From JBAXQQ01 sp037131695 (GTDB taxonomy: Bacteria > Armatimonadota > Hebobacteria > CAIYQO01), in the NCBI GenBank assembly GCA_964638715.1, contig CAZWZF010000005.1:1-64000 (forward strand): DNA of 64,000 bases, read 5' to 3'. Below, one piece after another: positions 36,961 to 46,676 of this stretch (positions are counted from its first letter, which is position 1; each line of letters starts with the position of its first letter). The notes under the pieces are model-generated. The model was not told the DNA's origin. It searched no databases and worked only from the letters and a program-made list of their open reading frames with translations. The position numbers were made by a program, and so were the translations under genes.

Positions 36961-39018
36961 ATGATTAAACTTGAAGATATTCGTTATGGTAAAATGCCGT
37001 TTCATACGGCGCAAAGCCGTAATTTGGTTAATTTCTGTCGGCATTTACCGGTTGAAACTATGGATGCCAGTTTTGCCGGCGATTATGCGTTCCGCGATGC
37101 CGGCAGTCGTTTTTCACTTTTAAAAAGTCCAGGCACCGCACCGGGACCTGATGAATGTTATTCTTTGTTTTTACGGGACGCGCGTTTGGTTTTCAACAAA
37201 TTGCTGGGTATGAATGTAAGATATACCGGGCTTGATGAGAGTAAACAAGCAGATATATCAACATATAATTCCATGAATTATTATCGTTCACATGTTGAGG
37301 AATATTTTTTTCATAACGGCATAATTCCAATGCCTCCAACGGAAGGTGGATGCTTTTTTTGGTTCCCAACGACAGATGTATTGAGCATATGCTACAGGTT
37401 GATTAATAAATCACCGGTAGATGTTTCGGTAGATTTATCATGGTTTTCTGAAGGTGATCCAGGTGAGGGTTTTTATTATTTAGTTACTGAGAAAGGTTTC
37501 ATGTTCACCAATACCAGGATTATTAACCCTAAAAGTTATGTTAATAGATCTGAAATTATGGCTCAGGATGATGATATTTCTTTTGCAATTAATGGCTTCC
37601 GTGCGGAAACAGATTATATAAGCCGGGTTATCCCGGCAAATGGTGAGATAGTATGTCGTTTTGCGATTCGTTTTACTTTTAATGATGAATCGATGCCGGA
37701 ATGGCCGTCAGGTTTATGGTTAGATACAGATTTATGCAGAGTGATTAATGATACAGAATCTGCCTACGCAAAAATAGCTGAAACACCTGTAGAAATGAGA
37801 AAACATCAGGATTTGATATTGAAGGCAGCAGGTACTTTGCGAAGTCTGCGTTACCGGGATTATGACGTGAATAAGCAAAGTTGCATGACAATTCATGCCG
37901 GAAAAACAGGATGCGCCGCCACCTGGTTTTGGGATACCGGTACTACATTACCAGCGCTGGGATTAATGCGTGAAAATGAAACCGCTGCCGGGGTATTAAG
38001 AATATTAACTGCAGGGATAAAAGATGACGGTACACCACCGGTGACATATGAACATCAGCAATATTTATACAGTTATCAGATACCGTTGTTAGCATGGGGA
38101 ACCGGGCATTATTTTTCTGAATGCAGAGATATTAATTTAATGGCAAAATTTTATGGACCGCTATCGCGTTATGTGCAACATTGGTTGGATAAATATATTG
38201 TGGACCAATATGGACTGGTAGCATATCCAACCGGTAATACCAGCCTGGACGATGCTTTACGTTGGCATATTGGGTCACCGCTTATTCCGCAACCGGGTGA
38301 ACAATGGTATAGAAAACAATGGGGACAAATGCAACAGGATTTATTCGTAAGTCCTGACATAAACGCATTTCTGGTGCTGGAATTACGTACCCTGGCGGGT
38401 ATGGCAAAGGCGCTGGGAATGCCGGATAATGATGTGTTGCGTTGGCAACAACAGGCCGATAATCTGGCCGTTGCTATTAATAAATGGTTAATAGAACCGG
38501 AGACGAAAAGTTATCAGGATAGGAATATTCAAACCGGAAAGTTTAATGGTATGGTACAATTAGGGTCGTTTATACCTGTATACGCGGGTATTGCCCCGCC
38601 GGAAATTGCGGAATATCTTTGTCGTGAATATCTGTTGTCGCCAAAACATTTTCTTACTCCTTTTCCATTTCCTGTAGTGGACCGGGCACACCCAACTTAC
38701 CGATCCGGTGGTTTTCTATATAGTCCGGAAGCGTTCCCCGGTTCTCTGGTACAACAGTCATATTGGCGGGGCCGTACCTGGATTCATGGCAACAACTGGT
38801 ATCTTGGTGCTTTATGGCAAAGTGGATTTAAGTATGAGGCAGATGAATTAGCTAATGTAATACTTACTGCAATTAGCCGTGGTGATGGTATAAACGAGTG
38901 TTACGATAGTCTTACTGGTTTCGGTAATGGCCATCCGGAATTTATGTGGTCGTCTGCTGCGGTATTAATGATGGCACATCATTTTTATCGAAAAAATCCT
39001 GTGGCTGAATTGTTGTAA
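36961..39018 (+). CDS. Cytoplasmic (alpha/alpha)6-barrel glucosidase, GH63/GH37-like (MGH1-like)
   Basis: 685 aa without signal peptide. The N-terminal ~270 residues are a beta-sandwich. The C-terminal part is an alpha-helical barrel of the GH63/GH37 type: AATWFWDTGTTLPALGLM (residues ~319-336, Asp near 325), YSYQIPLLAWGTGHYF, PDINAFLVLELRTLAGMAK, WRGRTWIHGNNWYLGALW and GFGNGHPEFMWSSAAVLMM near the end, where the catalytic Glu of this clan is expected. These enzymes release glucose or other alpha-linked sugars, or hydrolyse mannosylglycerate-like compounds. It is the only enzyme directly downstream of LacI and its operator. AAAGGA precedes the ATG. Confidence 0.7.
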   Translation: MIKLEDIRYGKMPFHTAQSRNLVNFCRHLPVETMDASFAGDYAFRDAGSRFSLLKSPGTAPGPDECYSLFLRDARLVFNKLLGMNVRYTGLDESKQADISTYNSMNYYRSHVEEYFFHNGIIPMPPTEGGCFFWFPTTDVLSICYRLINKSPVDVSVDLSWFSEGDPGEGFYYLVTEKGFMFTNTRIINPKSYVNRSEIMAQDDDISFAINGFRAETDYISRVIPANGEIVCRFAIRFTFNDESMPEWPSGLWLDTDLCRVINDTESAYAKIAETPVEMRKHQDLILKAAGTLRSLRYRDYDVNKQSCMTIHAGKTGCAATWFWDTGTTLPALGLMRENETAAGVLRILTAGIKDDGTPPVTYEHQQYLYSYQIPLLAWGTGHYFSECRDINLMAKFYGPLSRYVQHWLDKYIVDQYGLVAYPTGNTSLDDALRWHIGSPLIPQPGEQWYRKQWGQMQQDLFVSPDINAFLVLELRTLAGMAKALGMPDNDVLRWQQQADNLAVAINKWLIEPETKSYQDRNIQTGKFNGMVQLGSFIPVYAGIAPPEIAEYLCREYLLSPKHFLTPFPFPVVDRAHPTYRSGGFLYSPEAFPGSLVQQSYWRGRTWIHGNNWYLGALWQSGFKYEADELANVILTAISRGDGINECYDSLTGFGNGHPEFMWSSAAVLMMAHHFYRKNPVAELL

Positions 39019-39123
39019 AATATAATCTTTAATAAATTATAAAGTTTATAAACGGGCTTGGATTGAATTGATTCAATAGTTCATGCTTTTGCAATCGCCG
39101 GTATGGATGTTTTATTTGATTCG

Positions 39124-39187
39124 GCCATTTCTGTATATTATTATGCGCAGTTTTGTTAATGACAGGATAAGGTATGGGTGTTATATT
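39124..39187 (+). promoter_or_regulatory. Class 2 control element and promoter upstream of a pseudopilin
   Basis: A 41-bp element (39124-39164) starts GCCATTTCTGTATAT and ends TAATGACA; its last six bases ATGACA serve as -35, followed by a 17-bp spacer and TATATT (39182-39187). A copy with 35 of 41 identical bases lies at 52265-52305. Inside it, CATTTCTGTATAT and CAGTTTTGTTAAT form a direct repeat of 22-bp period, again AraC-like. Confidence 0.6.
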
Positions 39188-39234
39188 AATACAGTAGGTT
39201 TGGAAAATAAATAACAAAAGGGGGTATTTTTCTT

Positions 39235-40365
39235 ATGTTACAACGTCAAAAGGGTTTCACTCTTATTGAACTACTGGTAGTGATAGCTATAATTGCTATC
39301 TTAGCCGCCATACTTTTTCCGGTATTTGCCCGGGCGCGTGAGAAGGCGCGACAAACAACCTGCACAAATAATCAGCGTCAGATAGCGACAACCTTGTTGA
39401 TGTATGCCCAGGACCATGAAGAAATGTTGCCGGAAGAAACAACTGTATGGTCAAGCAGCAATTTAGATCCTGGAGTGCTGGTTTGCCCGACAAAAGGAAA
39501 AAACACTCCAAATGGTTATGTTTATTCCATGATGATTGCCGGTCGGTCGTTGGGCGATATTGGCGACCCAACTAAAAGCGCGATGATTGCCGATGGCGCG
39601 CATACTGTAACCGCCACTGAGGCCGCTACGAATGTTGCTTATGCCGCACAGGATTTTGATTTAACACGCCATAGTGGCAAAATGATAAGTGCGTTTGTAG
39701 ATGGTCATTGCGAATCTATCTCTACTTCACCTATTATTTTATCATATGATGGAAAATTAGGAATGTTATCTTCACAAGTAAAAGCGACAATTGAGGCGTC
39801 ATTAAAAACAAATTTAAACGCGAAAAATATCACTCAGATATTATCCAGCAACGGTAGTTCTGTTGTAACCTGCTCCGGTTCCGCGCCGGCTTGGCTTGGT
39901 ACCGTTGCCGGAACTCCATCAAATATCGCGTTGAAATCTGGTATGGACTGGGGTGGTACAACTTATATGCCATTGTTATCCAACACAGCTTACCCTATCA
40001 ATACATCTTTGGATTTCACAATTACGCCCAACTCATCTGCCGGCAACAAAAAGATTGCGGTTGTAATATATTGTCCGGTGCGTACATCAAATGTACCGGC
40101 GCGATATATGAATTCTGCAACCGCCTCAGGATGGCCACCAAGTTCATCAATTGGCGGTGGTGTGTATATAAGTAAAGGCAGTGATAAAGCCACTACACCA
40201 TATATTGATATGGCTTCTGATGGTGGCAACACCGGTCCTGCCGCGGACGCGATGCTTTTTACTGTTCCAATATTGAAAAATATTCCTGTTACAATTCATC
40301 TGACATTTGCGTCAGATTCCTGCAATGTTAATCAGTCAGGATTGTATTTAGCTATTGAACCATAA
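39235..40365 (+). CDS. Pseudopilin, H-x9-DG type, third C-terminal variant
   Basis: 376 aa. Leader MLQRQKG, cleavage before FTLIE, then the same helix and LFPVFARAREKARQTTC as in the other four copies. The H-x9-DG motif reads HSGKMISAFVDG. The C-terminal ~200 residues differ from the 17945/19173 pair and are only faintly like the 46769/48025 pair (NKKIAVVIYCPVRTSN, then a beta-rich tail ending SGLYLAIEP). This gene stands alone behind the class 2 promoter element and is followed by a strong hairpin, so it is probably monocistronic. Ribosome site AAAAGGGGG. Confidence 0.85.
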   Translation: MLQRQKGFTLIELLVVIAIIAILAAILFPVFARAREKARQTTCTNNQRQIATTLLMYAQDHEEMLPEETTVWSSSNLDPGVLVCPTKGKNTPNGYVYSMMIAGRSLGDIGDPTKSAMIADGAHTVTATEAATNVAYAAQDFDLTRHSGKMISAFVDGHCESISTSPIILSYDGKLGMLSSQVKATIEASLKTNLNAKNITQILSSNGSSVVTCSGSAPAWLGTVAGTPSNIALKSGMDWGGTTYMPLLSNTAYPINTSLDFTITPNSSAGNKKIAVVIYCPVRTSNVPARYMNSATASGWPPSSSIGGGVYISKGSDKATTPYIDMASDGGNTGPAADAMLFTVPILKNIPVTIHLTFASDSCNVNQSGLYLAIEP

Positions 40366-40421
40366 TCTGCTTGCATAATTTTAGTAGTCCGGAGTATCAT
40401 ATCATTATTATCGCTTGCATT

Positions 40422-40463
40422 TATATAGTACAGGTAACTACAAGGGATTGCCCGTACTATATA
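40422..40463 (+). terminator. Hairpin terminator after the solitary pseudopilin
   Basis: TATATAGTAC (40422-40431) pairs perfectly with GTACTATATA (40454-40463), extended inward by a GG/CC pair after one mismatch, around a ~16-nt loop. It lies 57 bp after the stop codon; the following run is TTTAAAG, a weak U-tract. Confidence 0.55.
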
Positions 40464-40524
40464 TTTAAAGCGAAATTATATTAATGTATAATCCGGACTA
40501 TTATTTTGACAAAGGACTATTTTA

Positions 40525-42510
40525 ATGAATCCTGGTTATCGAAAAATTCATCTTGATTTTCATACACATCCATCACTAACTAATATTTGTGGTAAATTTG
40601 ATGCTGAAGAGTTTGCTGACACACTGGCAAATGCTGAAGTCGATTGTGTGGTGCTGTTTGCAAAAGGGCATTACGGATACGCGTTTTATAACTCATCCGT
40701 TAATCCGGTGCATCCCAATTTAACAAAAGATTTCCTGCCATTAGCGGCAGAAGCCTGCAAAAAACGCGGGATTCGCACTGAGGCATATATTAGCGTTTGT
40801 TGTGATTATCAGAATTTCCTGAAGCATCCGGAATGGTCATGCCGCAATTCCGATGGCAGTATAGCCCGATGGAGCGAAGTTAGCGTTCTGCTTGATCTGG
40901 CGTCACCACTACTTGATGAAGTGGTTTTGCCAGTTACAGCAGAAGTAGTTCGCACTATGCCGGTGGATGGTATATGGTTTGATATTGTCATGTATCCTAC
41001 AGATGGCATATATAGCAATTTTGTAACCGAACATCTACGGGAATCCGGATTGACTGATACGCTGGAAAATCGTGGGCAGTTAGCACATGAAATAACAATA
41101 AATGCCCAGAATCGTTTGTATTCTATGGTGAAATCTATAAAGCCGGATATGGAAGTATTATTTAATAACCAGGCTAACCTCGGTACCACCGAAGCTTTTC
41201 AATTTAATGACGTTATTGAGGTAGAATCTGACCCGGCTTATTGGCCGCAATACGACCTGGCATTGCGTTGCCGTTATCTGCGGTGTATCGGTAAACCGCA
41301 CCATGGTCTGACCACCAGATTCCATCGCTGTTGGGGAGATTTTGGCGGTTTGCGATCACCGGCACAATTACAGGGTGAAATGGGCATGATATATGCCGCG
41401 GGTACCCCATGGGTATCGCTGGGTGACCATCTTCACCCGGCAGGTGTGCTTGATTCATCTGTATATAAACTTATTGGTGGTGCATATACATATAGTATAC
41501 CTATAGCGAAAATAGTCGAAAATTCCTCTCCGCTAAGTGAAATTTCTTTACTGGTTTCACCAAATAATTCGCATTTCACCTCATTACGAAAAACAGATCA
41601 GACGGCGCAACTTGGTGCGACGCGTTTGATGGTGGAAGAACATCTGCAATTCAGTGTTAATGATATTTTGAGCGATTTCCCGAAAGATAATGTGATGCTG
41701 TTGCCAGGCGGAATGCCATTAACACCGGATGTAATAGCTGCCATACGACGGCGGGTTGAAAATGGTCAGCCATTGCTGGCATTAGGCAATCATGTCTGTG
41801 GATTTGAAGATTTAGTTGGCGCAGAACCGGTAGTAGAAACCGCAATGGATGGCCAACACCTTTGTTTTGATGGCATATTAGCAGATGAACTAATCGGTAA
41901 AATGCCGGTATCTGTATACAGCAAAGTTTGGACATTCACCCAAACAACCGGGACAAAAATTATCGCTGATGTTATTGATCCACTGTTTGATAATACACTG
42001 CCAGAGAATTATCATCCGCATGGTCCGGTAAATAATGACGGTATTCGCAGACCGGCTATTATAACCCGCGGTAATGTTATACTTTGCGGTGTATCACTGG
42101 CAGAGTTAATTCATACTGAAGGCGCGTGGACGCATATGCTGGCACTGTCACGATTGTTGCGCTACTTATCCGGCAACACAATGATAACAACCGATGTTGG
42201 ACCATCCACAGAAATCGCGGTTCATCGTCATGGTGATGATGCCGTAATACACCTGGTAACAGCACAATTTTCCCGCGGTGGTATGCCACCACAGCGAACA
42301 CATACCTTTACCCCGGTTAAGGGTGCGAATATTTGCTTAAATGCCATATTAAAACCAGTGACAATGGAAGTTATAACAGGTGGGGAAATAACAGATTGGC
42401 AAAATGATGATAATGGTTTAAAGATGGTAATTAACCTGTTGAATCCGCATGTGGTGATACGATGCCGCGGAGTATTCGCGGGAACGAATGAAAAATATGC
42501 GCAGGTATAA
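40525..42510 (+). CDS. Cytoplasmic GHL6-like putative glycosidase with trimerization-like domain
   Basis: 661 aa, no signal peptide. The N-terminal barrel begins KIHLDFHTHPSL and contains FAKGHYGYAFY, RTEAYISVCCDYQNF and VDGIWFDIVMYPTDG (Asp ~151), features of the hypothetical glycosyl hydrolase 6 (GHL6) group, which is related to GH29 and GH42-like enzymes. The middle (~380-500) has a Rossmann-like segment DNVMLLPGGMPLTPD and a beta-rich C-terminus follows. It is a distant relative in layout of the protein at 4856. It opens a new operon after the terminator at 40.4 kb and is followed 29 bp later by a CE7-like esterase. The substrate is unknown. Confidence 0.6.
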   Translation: MNPGYRKIHLDFHTHPSLTNICGKFDAEEFADTLANAEVDCVVLFAKGHYGYAFYNSSVNPVHPNLTKDFLPLAAEACKKRGIRTEAYISVCCDYQNFLKHPEWSCRNSDGSIARWSEVSVLLDLASPLLDEVVLPVTAEVVRTMPVDGIWFDIVMYPTDGIYSNFVTEHLRESGLTDTLENRGQLAHEITINAQNRLYSMVKSIKPDMEVLFNNQANLGTTEAFQFNDVIEVESDPAYWPQYDLALRCRYLRCIGKPHHGLTTRFHRCWGDFGGLRSPAQLQGEMGMIYAAGTPWVSLGDHLHPAGVLDSSVYKLIGGAYTYSIPIAKIVENSSPLSEISLLVSPNNSHFTSLRKTDQTAQLGATRLMVEEHLQFSVNDILSDFPKDNVMLLPGGMPLTPDVIAAIRRRVENGQPLLALGNHVCGFEDLVGAEPVVETAMDGQHLCFDGILADELIGKMPVSVYSKVWTFTQTTGTKIIADVIDPLFDNTLPENYHPHGPVNNDGIRRPAIITRGNVILCGVSLAELIHTEGAWTHMLALSRLLRYLSGNTMITTDVGPSTEIAVHRHGDDAVIHLVTAQFSRGGMPPQRTHTFTPVKGANICLNAILKPVTMEVITGGEITDWQNDDNGLKMVINLLNPHVVIRCRGVFAGTNEKYAQV

Positions 42511-42539
42511 ACTGCATTATTAAGATAAAGGGAGAACCA

Positions 42540-44414
42540 ATGTATAATTTTAGAAATAAATTAACTTATTTATTAATTTGTGCGCTACTCATGGGAGGAC
42601 TAACTATGAATGGCTTAACCGCGGATGTACAAATCACCCAGGCGGATGACCGGTCGGTAAATGTAAAAACGCCGGTATATACCGCGCAGATTGATGCCAA
42701 AGGCAATCTGACTGAAGTGAATGTTAAAGGAGCAAAAGCTTTTTCGCACCAGTTTGGTAATCCGGGAATATCACCAAAAGAATCCCCGACTATAAATATA
42801 ACGGCAAATTTGGTGGCTGTCCGGTCGGAAGCGATGCGAGTGGAATGGACTTTTGGTGAAGATACTATAAAATTTCTCACAGAGGGATATAACTTTGAGG
42901 GAACTATTGATTCGTCGGTGAAAGCTATTGTTGCTCCGGGAGGCGGTGGCGGCGCAGTGGGTAAATATAATGGCGGTAGCACAGCGATAATATTGGCGAA
43001 TGACCTTACAGTCGCGTCAAAAACTTCAATGCATATTCACGAAAGGCGATACATACCGGCAGCATATACCAGTGGCGGTGTAAAACCCGGCATGCTAATC
43101 GAAAACACTCTGACTCTTGGCGCGCCTGCGGATGCCGCGCAAACCATCAGCAGTATCACAATTAAATCAATCGGTACTGATATTAAACCTTTGCTTGCAG
43201 ATGGCAATCAGAGTGGTTACGGGTATATTCACTTTTCTGATGCTAAAAAGATATCTTTCGCATATTCTCAACAGAACATAGGTAAAACACCTGCAGATAT
43301 TGAATATCGCGCGGTAGTGTTGGACCATTATAGCCTTGGTAAAAAGGTTGCTGAGTTTAAAAAGAATATTAAATTAGAAGGTGAATCTACTTACAACGAA
43401 ACAATTACAATGCCGGAACTACCTGCCGGATTTTATTATTTATCAATATTAGCATGGCGCGGCGACACAAAACTGGTTGAGGCTAAACAGAGTTTTGCAG
43501 TCAATATTACAGAATATCATCATGAACTTACCCGTCCGATAGATTTTAAAGATTTCTGGAAACGACAAAATGATAAATTGGCAGCAACACCTTTAAATTC
43601 GAAAGTAACTTTAATTTCAGTGCCGGAAAATATGAATAAAGCATATGAAGTATTTATTGATATGCCGGATGGAAATAAAGTCCATGGCTGTCTGGTGATA
43701 CCAGAAAAAATCGGCAAGGCGCCGACACAATTCGGTTCATTAACCACAGGTCCCCTTAATGACTTAATCAATAACGCTAAGAAGTCAGATTTTAAACCTG
43801 CTGACAGCGTTTCATTTACCATTACATTACCAGAGGAAGGAACATATACAAGCTGGAAAGACGCGGAGAACAATAATTTGCTTAATTGTATTCTGACTTA
43901 TTTACGGGGGATAGATTTTCTCGTCAGTCGTCCCGAGGTTGATAAACAGCGAATAATGGTATCCGGAGCAAGCCGTTCCGGTGGACTGACTTTGATTACC
44001 GCCGCGCTTCGGCCACAGAATATCTGCGCGGCTAACGGTTTTGTCCATACATCCTGTGGATTAAGCTGGGAAGACAAACCGTATCTTGGCTGGGGAAAAT
44101 GCCCTGATATTAAAAATCCGGAAGCACTGAAGATTTTCTGCAGCCAGGCTGCCTATGTTGACCCGGTAAATTTCGCGCCGGATGTTAAATGTCCGGCAAT
44201 TTTAGCTTATGGGATTGACGATGTCTTTTCACCCCCGCAAGGTATTGAAACGGCTTATCATCTACTCGGTTCCAAGTGGAAACGTATCAGCCGTGATGAA
44301 GGCGGACATCAATACAGCAAGGGATGCCAGCAAATACAAAAAGATATGAACGCATATCTGGATGCCGGCAGTGCGGCAGGTCCGGACCAAAGCAAAACTA
44401 TGACAGACCATTGA
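42540..44414 (+). CDS. Secreted CE7-like acetylxylan esterase with N-terminal beta domain
   Basis: 624 aa. A hydrophobic leader (residues ~8-28, YLLICALLMGGLTMNGLTA) suggests export. The first ~320 residues are beta-rich and of unknown function. From ~330 the AXE1/CE7 pattern starts (HHELTRPIDFKDFWKRQNDK), with nucleophile region VSGASRSGGL (Ser ~478), acid in YGIDDVFSPP and His in DEGGHQYSKG. The elbow reads G-A-S-R-S-G rather than the classical G-x-S-x-G, a variant also seen in some remote CE7 members. Its role would be removal of acetyl groups from glycans so that glycosidases can act. The stop codon lies 11 bp before the next start. Confidence 0.65.
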   Translation: MYNFRNKLTYLLICALLMGGLTMNGLTADVQITQADDRSVNVKTPVYTAQIDAKGNLTEVNVKGAKAFSHQFGNPGISPKESPTINITANLVAVRSEAMRVEWTFGEDTIKFLTEGYNFEGTIDSSVKAIVAPGGGGGAVGKYNGGSTAIILANDLTVASKTSMHIHERRYIPAAYTSGGVKPGMLIENTLTLGAPADAAQTISSITIKSIGTDIKPLLADGNQSGYGYIHFSDAKKISFAYSQQNIGKTPADIEYRAVVLDHYSLGKKVAEFKKNIKLEGESTYNETITMPELPAGFYYLSILAWRGDTKLVEAKQSFAVNITEYHHELTRPIDFKDFWKRQNDKLAATPLNSKVTLISVPENMNKAYEVFIDMPDGNKVHGCLVIPEKIGKAPTQFGSLTTGPLNDLINNAKKSDFKPADSVSFTITLPEEGTYTSWKDAENNNLLNCILTYLRGIDFLVSRPEVDKQRIMVSGASRSGGLTLITAALRPQNICAANGFVHTSCGLSWEDKPYLGWGKCPDIKNPEALKIFCSQAAYVDPVNFAPDVKCPAILAYGIDDVFSPPQGIETAYHLLGSKWKRISRDEGGHQYSKGCQQIQKDMNAYLDAGSAAGPDQSKTMTDH

Positions 44415-44425
44415 GGAGAATTTTT

Positions 44426-45751
44426 ATGCGACTTATCACATTGAGTTTATTACTTTTAGTTTTCATGTCATTCGCTTTCGCGCAGAATGATCTTCCTGCC
44501 AGCATTGGTCAGGCATGGAAAGACCGGCGTCCCATAGCACAATATTTTATTTCCCAGGGACAATTTGTAACTAAAGATAATCCAAGCGGTTATTTGAATA
44601 AAGAAGTGAATGTCTCTACCCTGGAAGGAAAAGAAGCATTTCGCAAATTACTGATGGAAAGTGCTGACCGTTGGGTAGGCATACTTAAAGAAAACAATGC
44701 CCAAGGGATGATTGTGTGGGATTTAGAAGGCTATAGCCAGGCAGGGATGGTTTATGTTGGCGACCCGCGTGTATTGCCGGAATATGCACCTGAAATGGAT
44801 GTAGTGGCGGAAGAGTTCTTTAAGAAGTTTGTCGATGCCGGCATCCGCACCGGGGTGACAATTCGTCCCAACCGTATTTTTCGCATTGAAGGAGAAGCCG
44901 CCATAGCAAAATGGGGAAAGTGGGGGTATAATTATCAACGGCAAAGTAAAGTTGTATCTGAATTATCATCAATGATTACATACGCAAAACGCCGATTTGG
45001 CTGCACAATTTTCTACATGGACAGCAACTCTTACACTACTGATGACAGCAAAGACGGTTTCACTCCAAGTGCGATAATCACTGCTGCCATGCTGAAGGAA
45101 CTGCGAATACTGCATCCGGATGTGCTGATTATACCGGAACACCCGATAGCCGGCGGACATGAATGGACCGCGCAATATCGTGAATTACGTGGTGGCTGGA
45201 AAGGTACGCCGGATGCAGAACGACAGAAATATCCGGGAGCATTTTCTGTACTGTCATTTGGCGGCGGCAAAGAGTTTCAGATAGAACAAAACTGGGAAAC
45301 TTTGGTAAATAGCATTGCGCAGGGAGATGTCGCATTCATATCCGGATGGTATCCTGCCGGTGAAAATCAATTGGTAAAATATATCTGGAGACAGGCTGAA
45401 TACCAGAAATCGAAACTTCCCACAGGAACAGATGAAAAGTCAGTACCGGAACTGTTGAAATTATTGGAGTGGAATTATCAGCCTGTTCGTTTTCTGGCTG
45501 TCAGGGCATTAGCGAATATTGAAAATACGACGCAGATAGAGGAGTTAATTAAAATAGCGAGGAAAGATAATGACTGGGTGATTCAGAAAGAAGCCATCAT
45601 TGCACTTGGCAAACTTAAAACTGTTGACGCTATACCAGTGTTAAAAAATATTGATACAAATAATATAAAAGGTCTTCGGTATTTTGCTAAAACAGCATTA
45701 ACACAAATACGTGCTGATGAATCACCATTTAAAGAAGAATTAAAACCGTAA
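44426..45751 (+). CDS. Secreted putative TIM-barrel protein with C-terminal HEAT-like repeats
   Basis: 441 aa. I start at ATG 44426, preceded by GAGGAG, because this gives a clean signal peptide (LITLSLLLLVFMSFAFA, then QND). The first ~320 residues look like a GH-type barrel: AQGMIVWDLEGYSQ, TGVTIRPNRIF, CTIFYMDSNSYTTDD (acidic residues near 196) and VLIIPEHPIAG. No family is recognised with confidence. The last ~110 residues are helical repeats of HEAT/PBS-lyase style (VRFLAVRALANIENT, WVIQKEAIIALGKL, KGLRYFAKTALTQI). A barrel followed by HEAT repeats is unusual and suggests a scaffolding or interaction role. It is co-transcribed with the upstream esterase and the downstream AraC gene. Confidence 0.55.
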   Translation: MRLITLSLLLLVFMSFAFAQNDLPASIGQAWKDRRPIAQYFISQGQFVTKDNPSGYLNKEVNVSTLEGKEAFRKLLMESADRWVGILKENNAQGMIVWDLEGYSQAGMVYVGDPRVLPEYAPEMDVVAEEFFKKFVDAGIRTGVTIRPNRIFRIEGEAAIAKWGKWGYNYQRQSKVVSELSSMITYAKRRFGCTIFYMDSNSYTTDDSKDGFTPSAIITAAMLKELRILHPDVLIIPEHPIAGGHEWTAQYRELRGGWKGTPDAERQKYPGAFSVLSFGGGKEFQIEQNWETLVNSIAQGDVAFISGWYPAGENQLVKYIWRQAEYQKSKLPTGTDEKSVPELLKLLEWNYQPVRFLAVRALANIENTTQIEELIKIARKDNDWVIQKEAIIALGKLKTVDAIPVLKNIDTNNIKGLRYFAKTALTQIRADESPFKEELKP

Positions 45752-45761
45752 AGGTTGCAAT

Positions 45762-46628
45762 ATGCCGGATATCGCTAATGAATTATATCAACATAAATCG
45801 CATTTCTGGAATCAGGCAACAGATAATCTTTTATTTGATACCTGTGGGATTAATGTTGCATTTGTAGGCATAAGTTATAATATCACACCGTATGAATCAT
45901 TATATGGCGATGCTAATAATTACGGCTTATCTTATGTAAGCAGTGGTTCGGCAAGGATAATTATAGATAATGAAACCTTTGTTGTCAGTCGTGGCGATAT
46001 AGTTTTATTCCCAAAAAACAAAATGAATGCTATTTACCCGGATACTGATTGTAATTGGGAATGGTGCTGGATAGTGATGGGTGGTGCGCCAATAGACCGT
46101 ATAGTAGAAGAATCAGGATGGTTAAATCATCCATGTCCTGTAATTACCAATACATCATTACCGTTTCTAACTATCACAAAATCAATGATGCAATCATTCC
46201 ATCTTAAACCTAATGGCAGTTTATTAGTAGGTGGTTTGTTGTTGCAACTGCTTGGGCATATCGCGCAGTCGAATGTTAACAGCGAAATAATAATTCCACA
46301 ATCAGACCGTGACCAGCAAGTAACAGATATCATAAGTTACATGGGACGGCATTTAACAGCACCATTAACGCTGGAGGAACTTGCTGAAAATTTTTACCTG
46401 TCACCGTCTCAATTAAGCAAATTATTCCGCCGTATTACCGGGGTATCCCCAATACAATATTTCAAATATTTACGTATAGAAACCGCGAAAGGATTGTTGC
46501 GGTCATCCATGAGCATTAGCAGCATTGCAGTACAGGTAGGTTTTGACGAAATTGTAACTTTCGACCGCGCCTTCAAACGTATTACCGGCATGACACCACG
46601 CCAATATCGGCTGGAAATTTGCAGATAG
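45762..46628 (+). CDS. AraC family transcriptional regulator, second copy
   Basis: 288 aa. The N-terminal ~140 residues are a cupin domain of the MelR/RhaS style (LSYVSSGSARIIID, VSRGDIVLFPKNK, WEWCWIVMGGAPID). The C-terminal AraC domain has LTLEELAENFYLSPSQLSKL, GVSPIQYFKYLRIETA, ISSIAVQVGFDEIVTFDRAF and GMTPRQYRLE. It ends the GHL6-esterase operon and sits just before the second pseudopilin pair. The class 2 direct repeats at 39124 and 52265 have AraC-like spacing, and this protein or the one at 7826 may bind them. AAAGG precedes the start. Confidence 0.85.
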   Translation: MPDIANELYQHKSHFWNQATDNLLFDTCGINVAFVGISYNITPYESLYGDANNYGLSYVSSGSARIIIDNETFVVSRGDIVLFPKNKMNAIYPDTDCNWEWCWIVMGGAPIDRIVEESGWLNHPCPVITNTSLPFLTITKSMMQSFHLKPNGSLLVGGLLLQLLGHIAQSNVNSEIIIPQSDRDQQVTDIISYMGRHLTAPLTLEELAENFYLSPSQLSKLFRRITGVSPIQYFKYLRIETAKGLLRSSMSISSIAVQVGFDEIVTFDRAFKRITGMTPRQYRLEICR

Positions 46629-46676
46629 ATTTAACTAATTCTTAATGATATTTTTGAAATTGGCATTAATTGTCTA

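Noticed and set aside
42930..42965. Gly-rich stretch as a possible repeat or slippage site
   Set aside because: It is a short loop (GGGGGAVG) inside the CE7-like protein with an intact frame on both sides.
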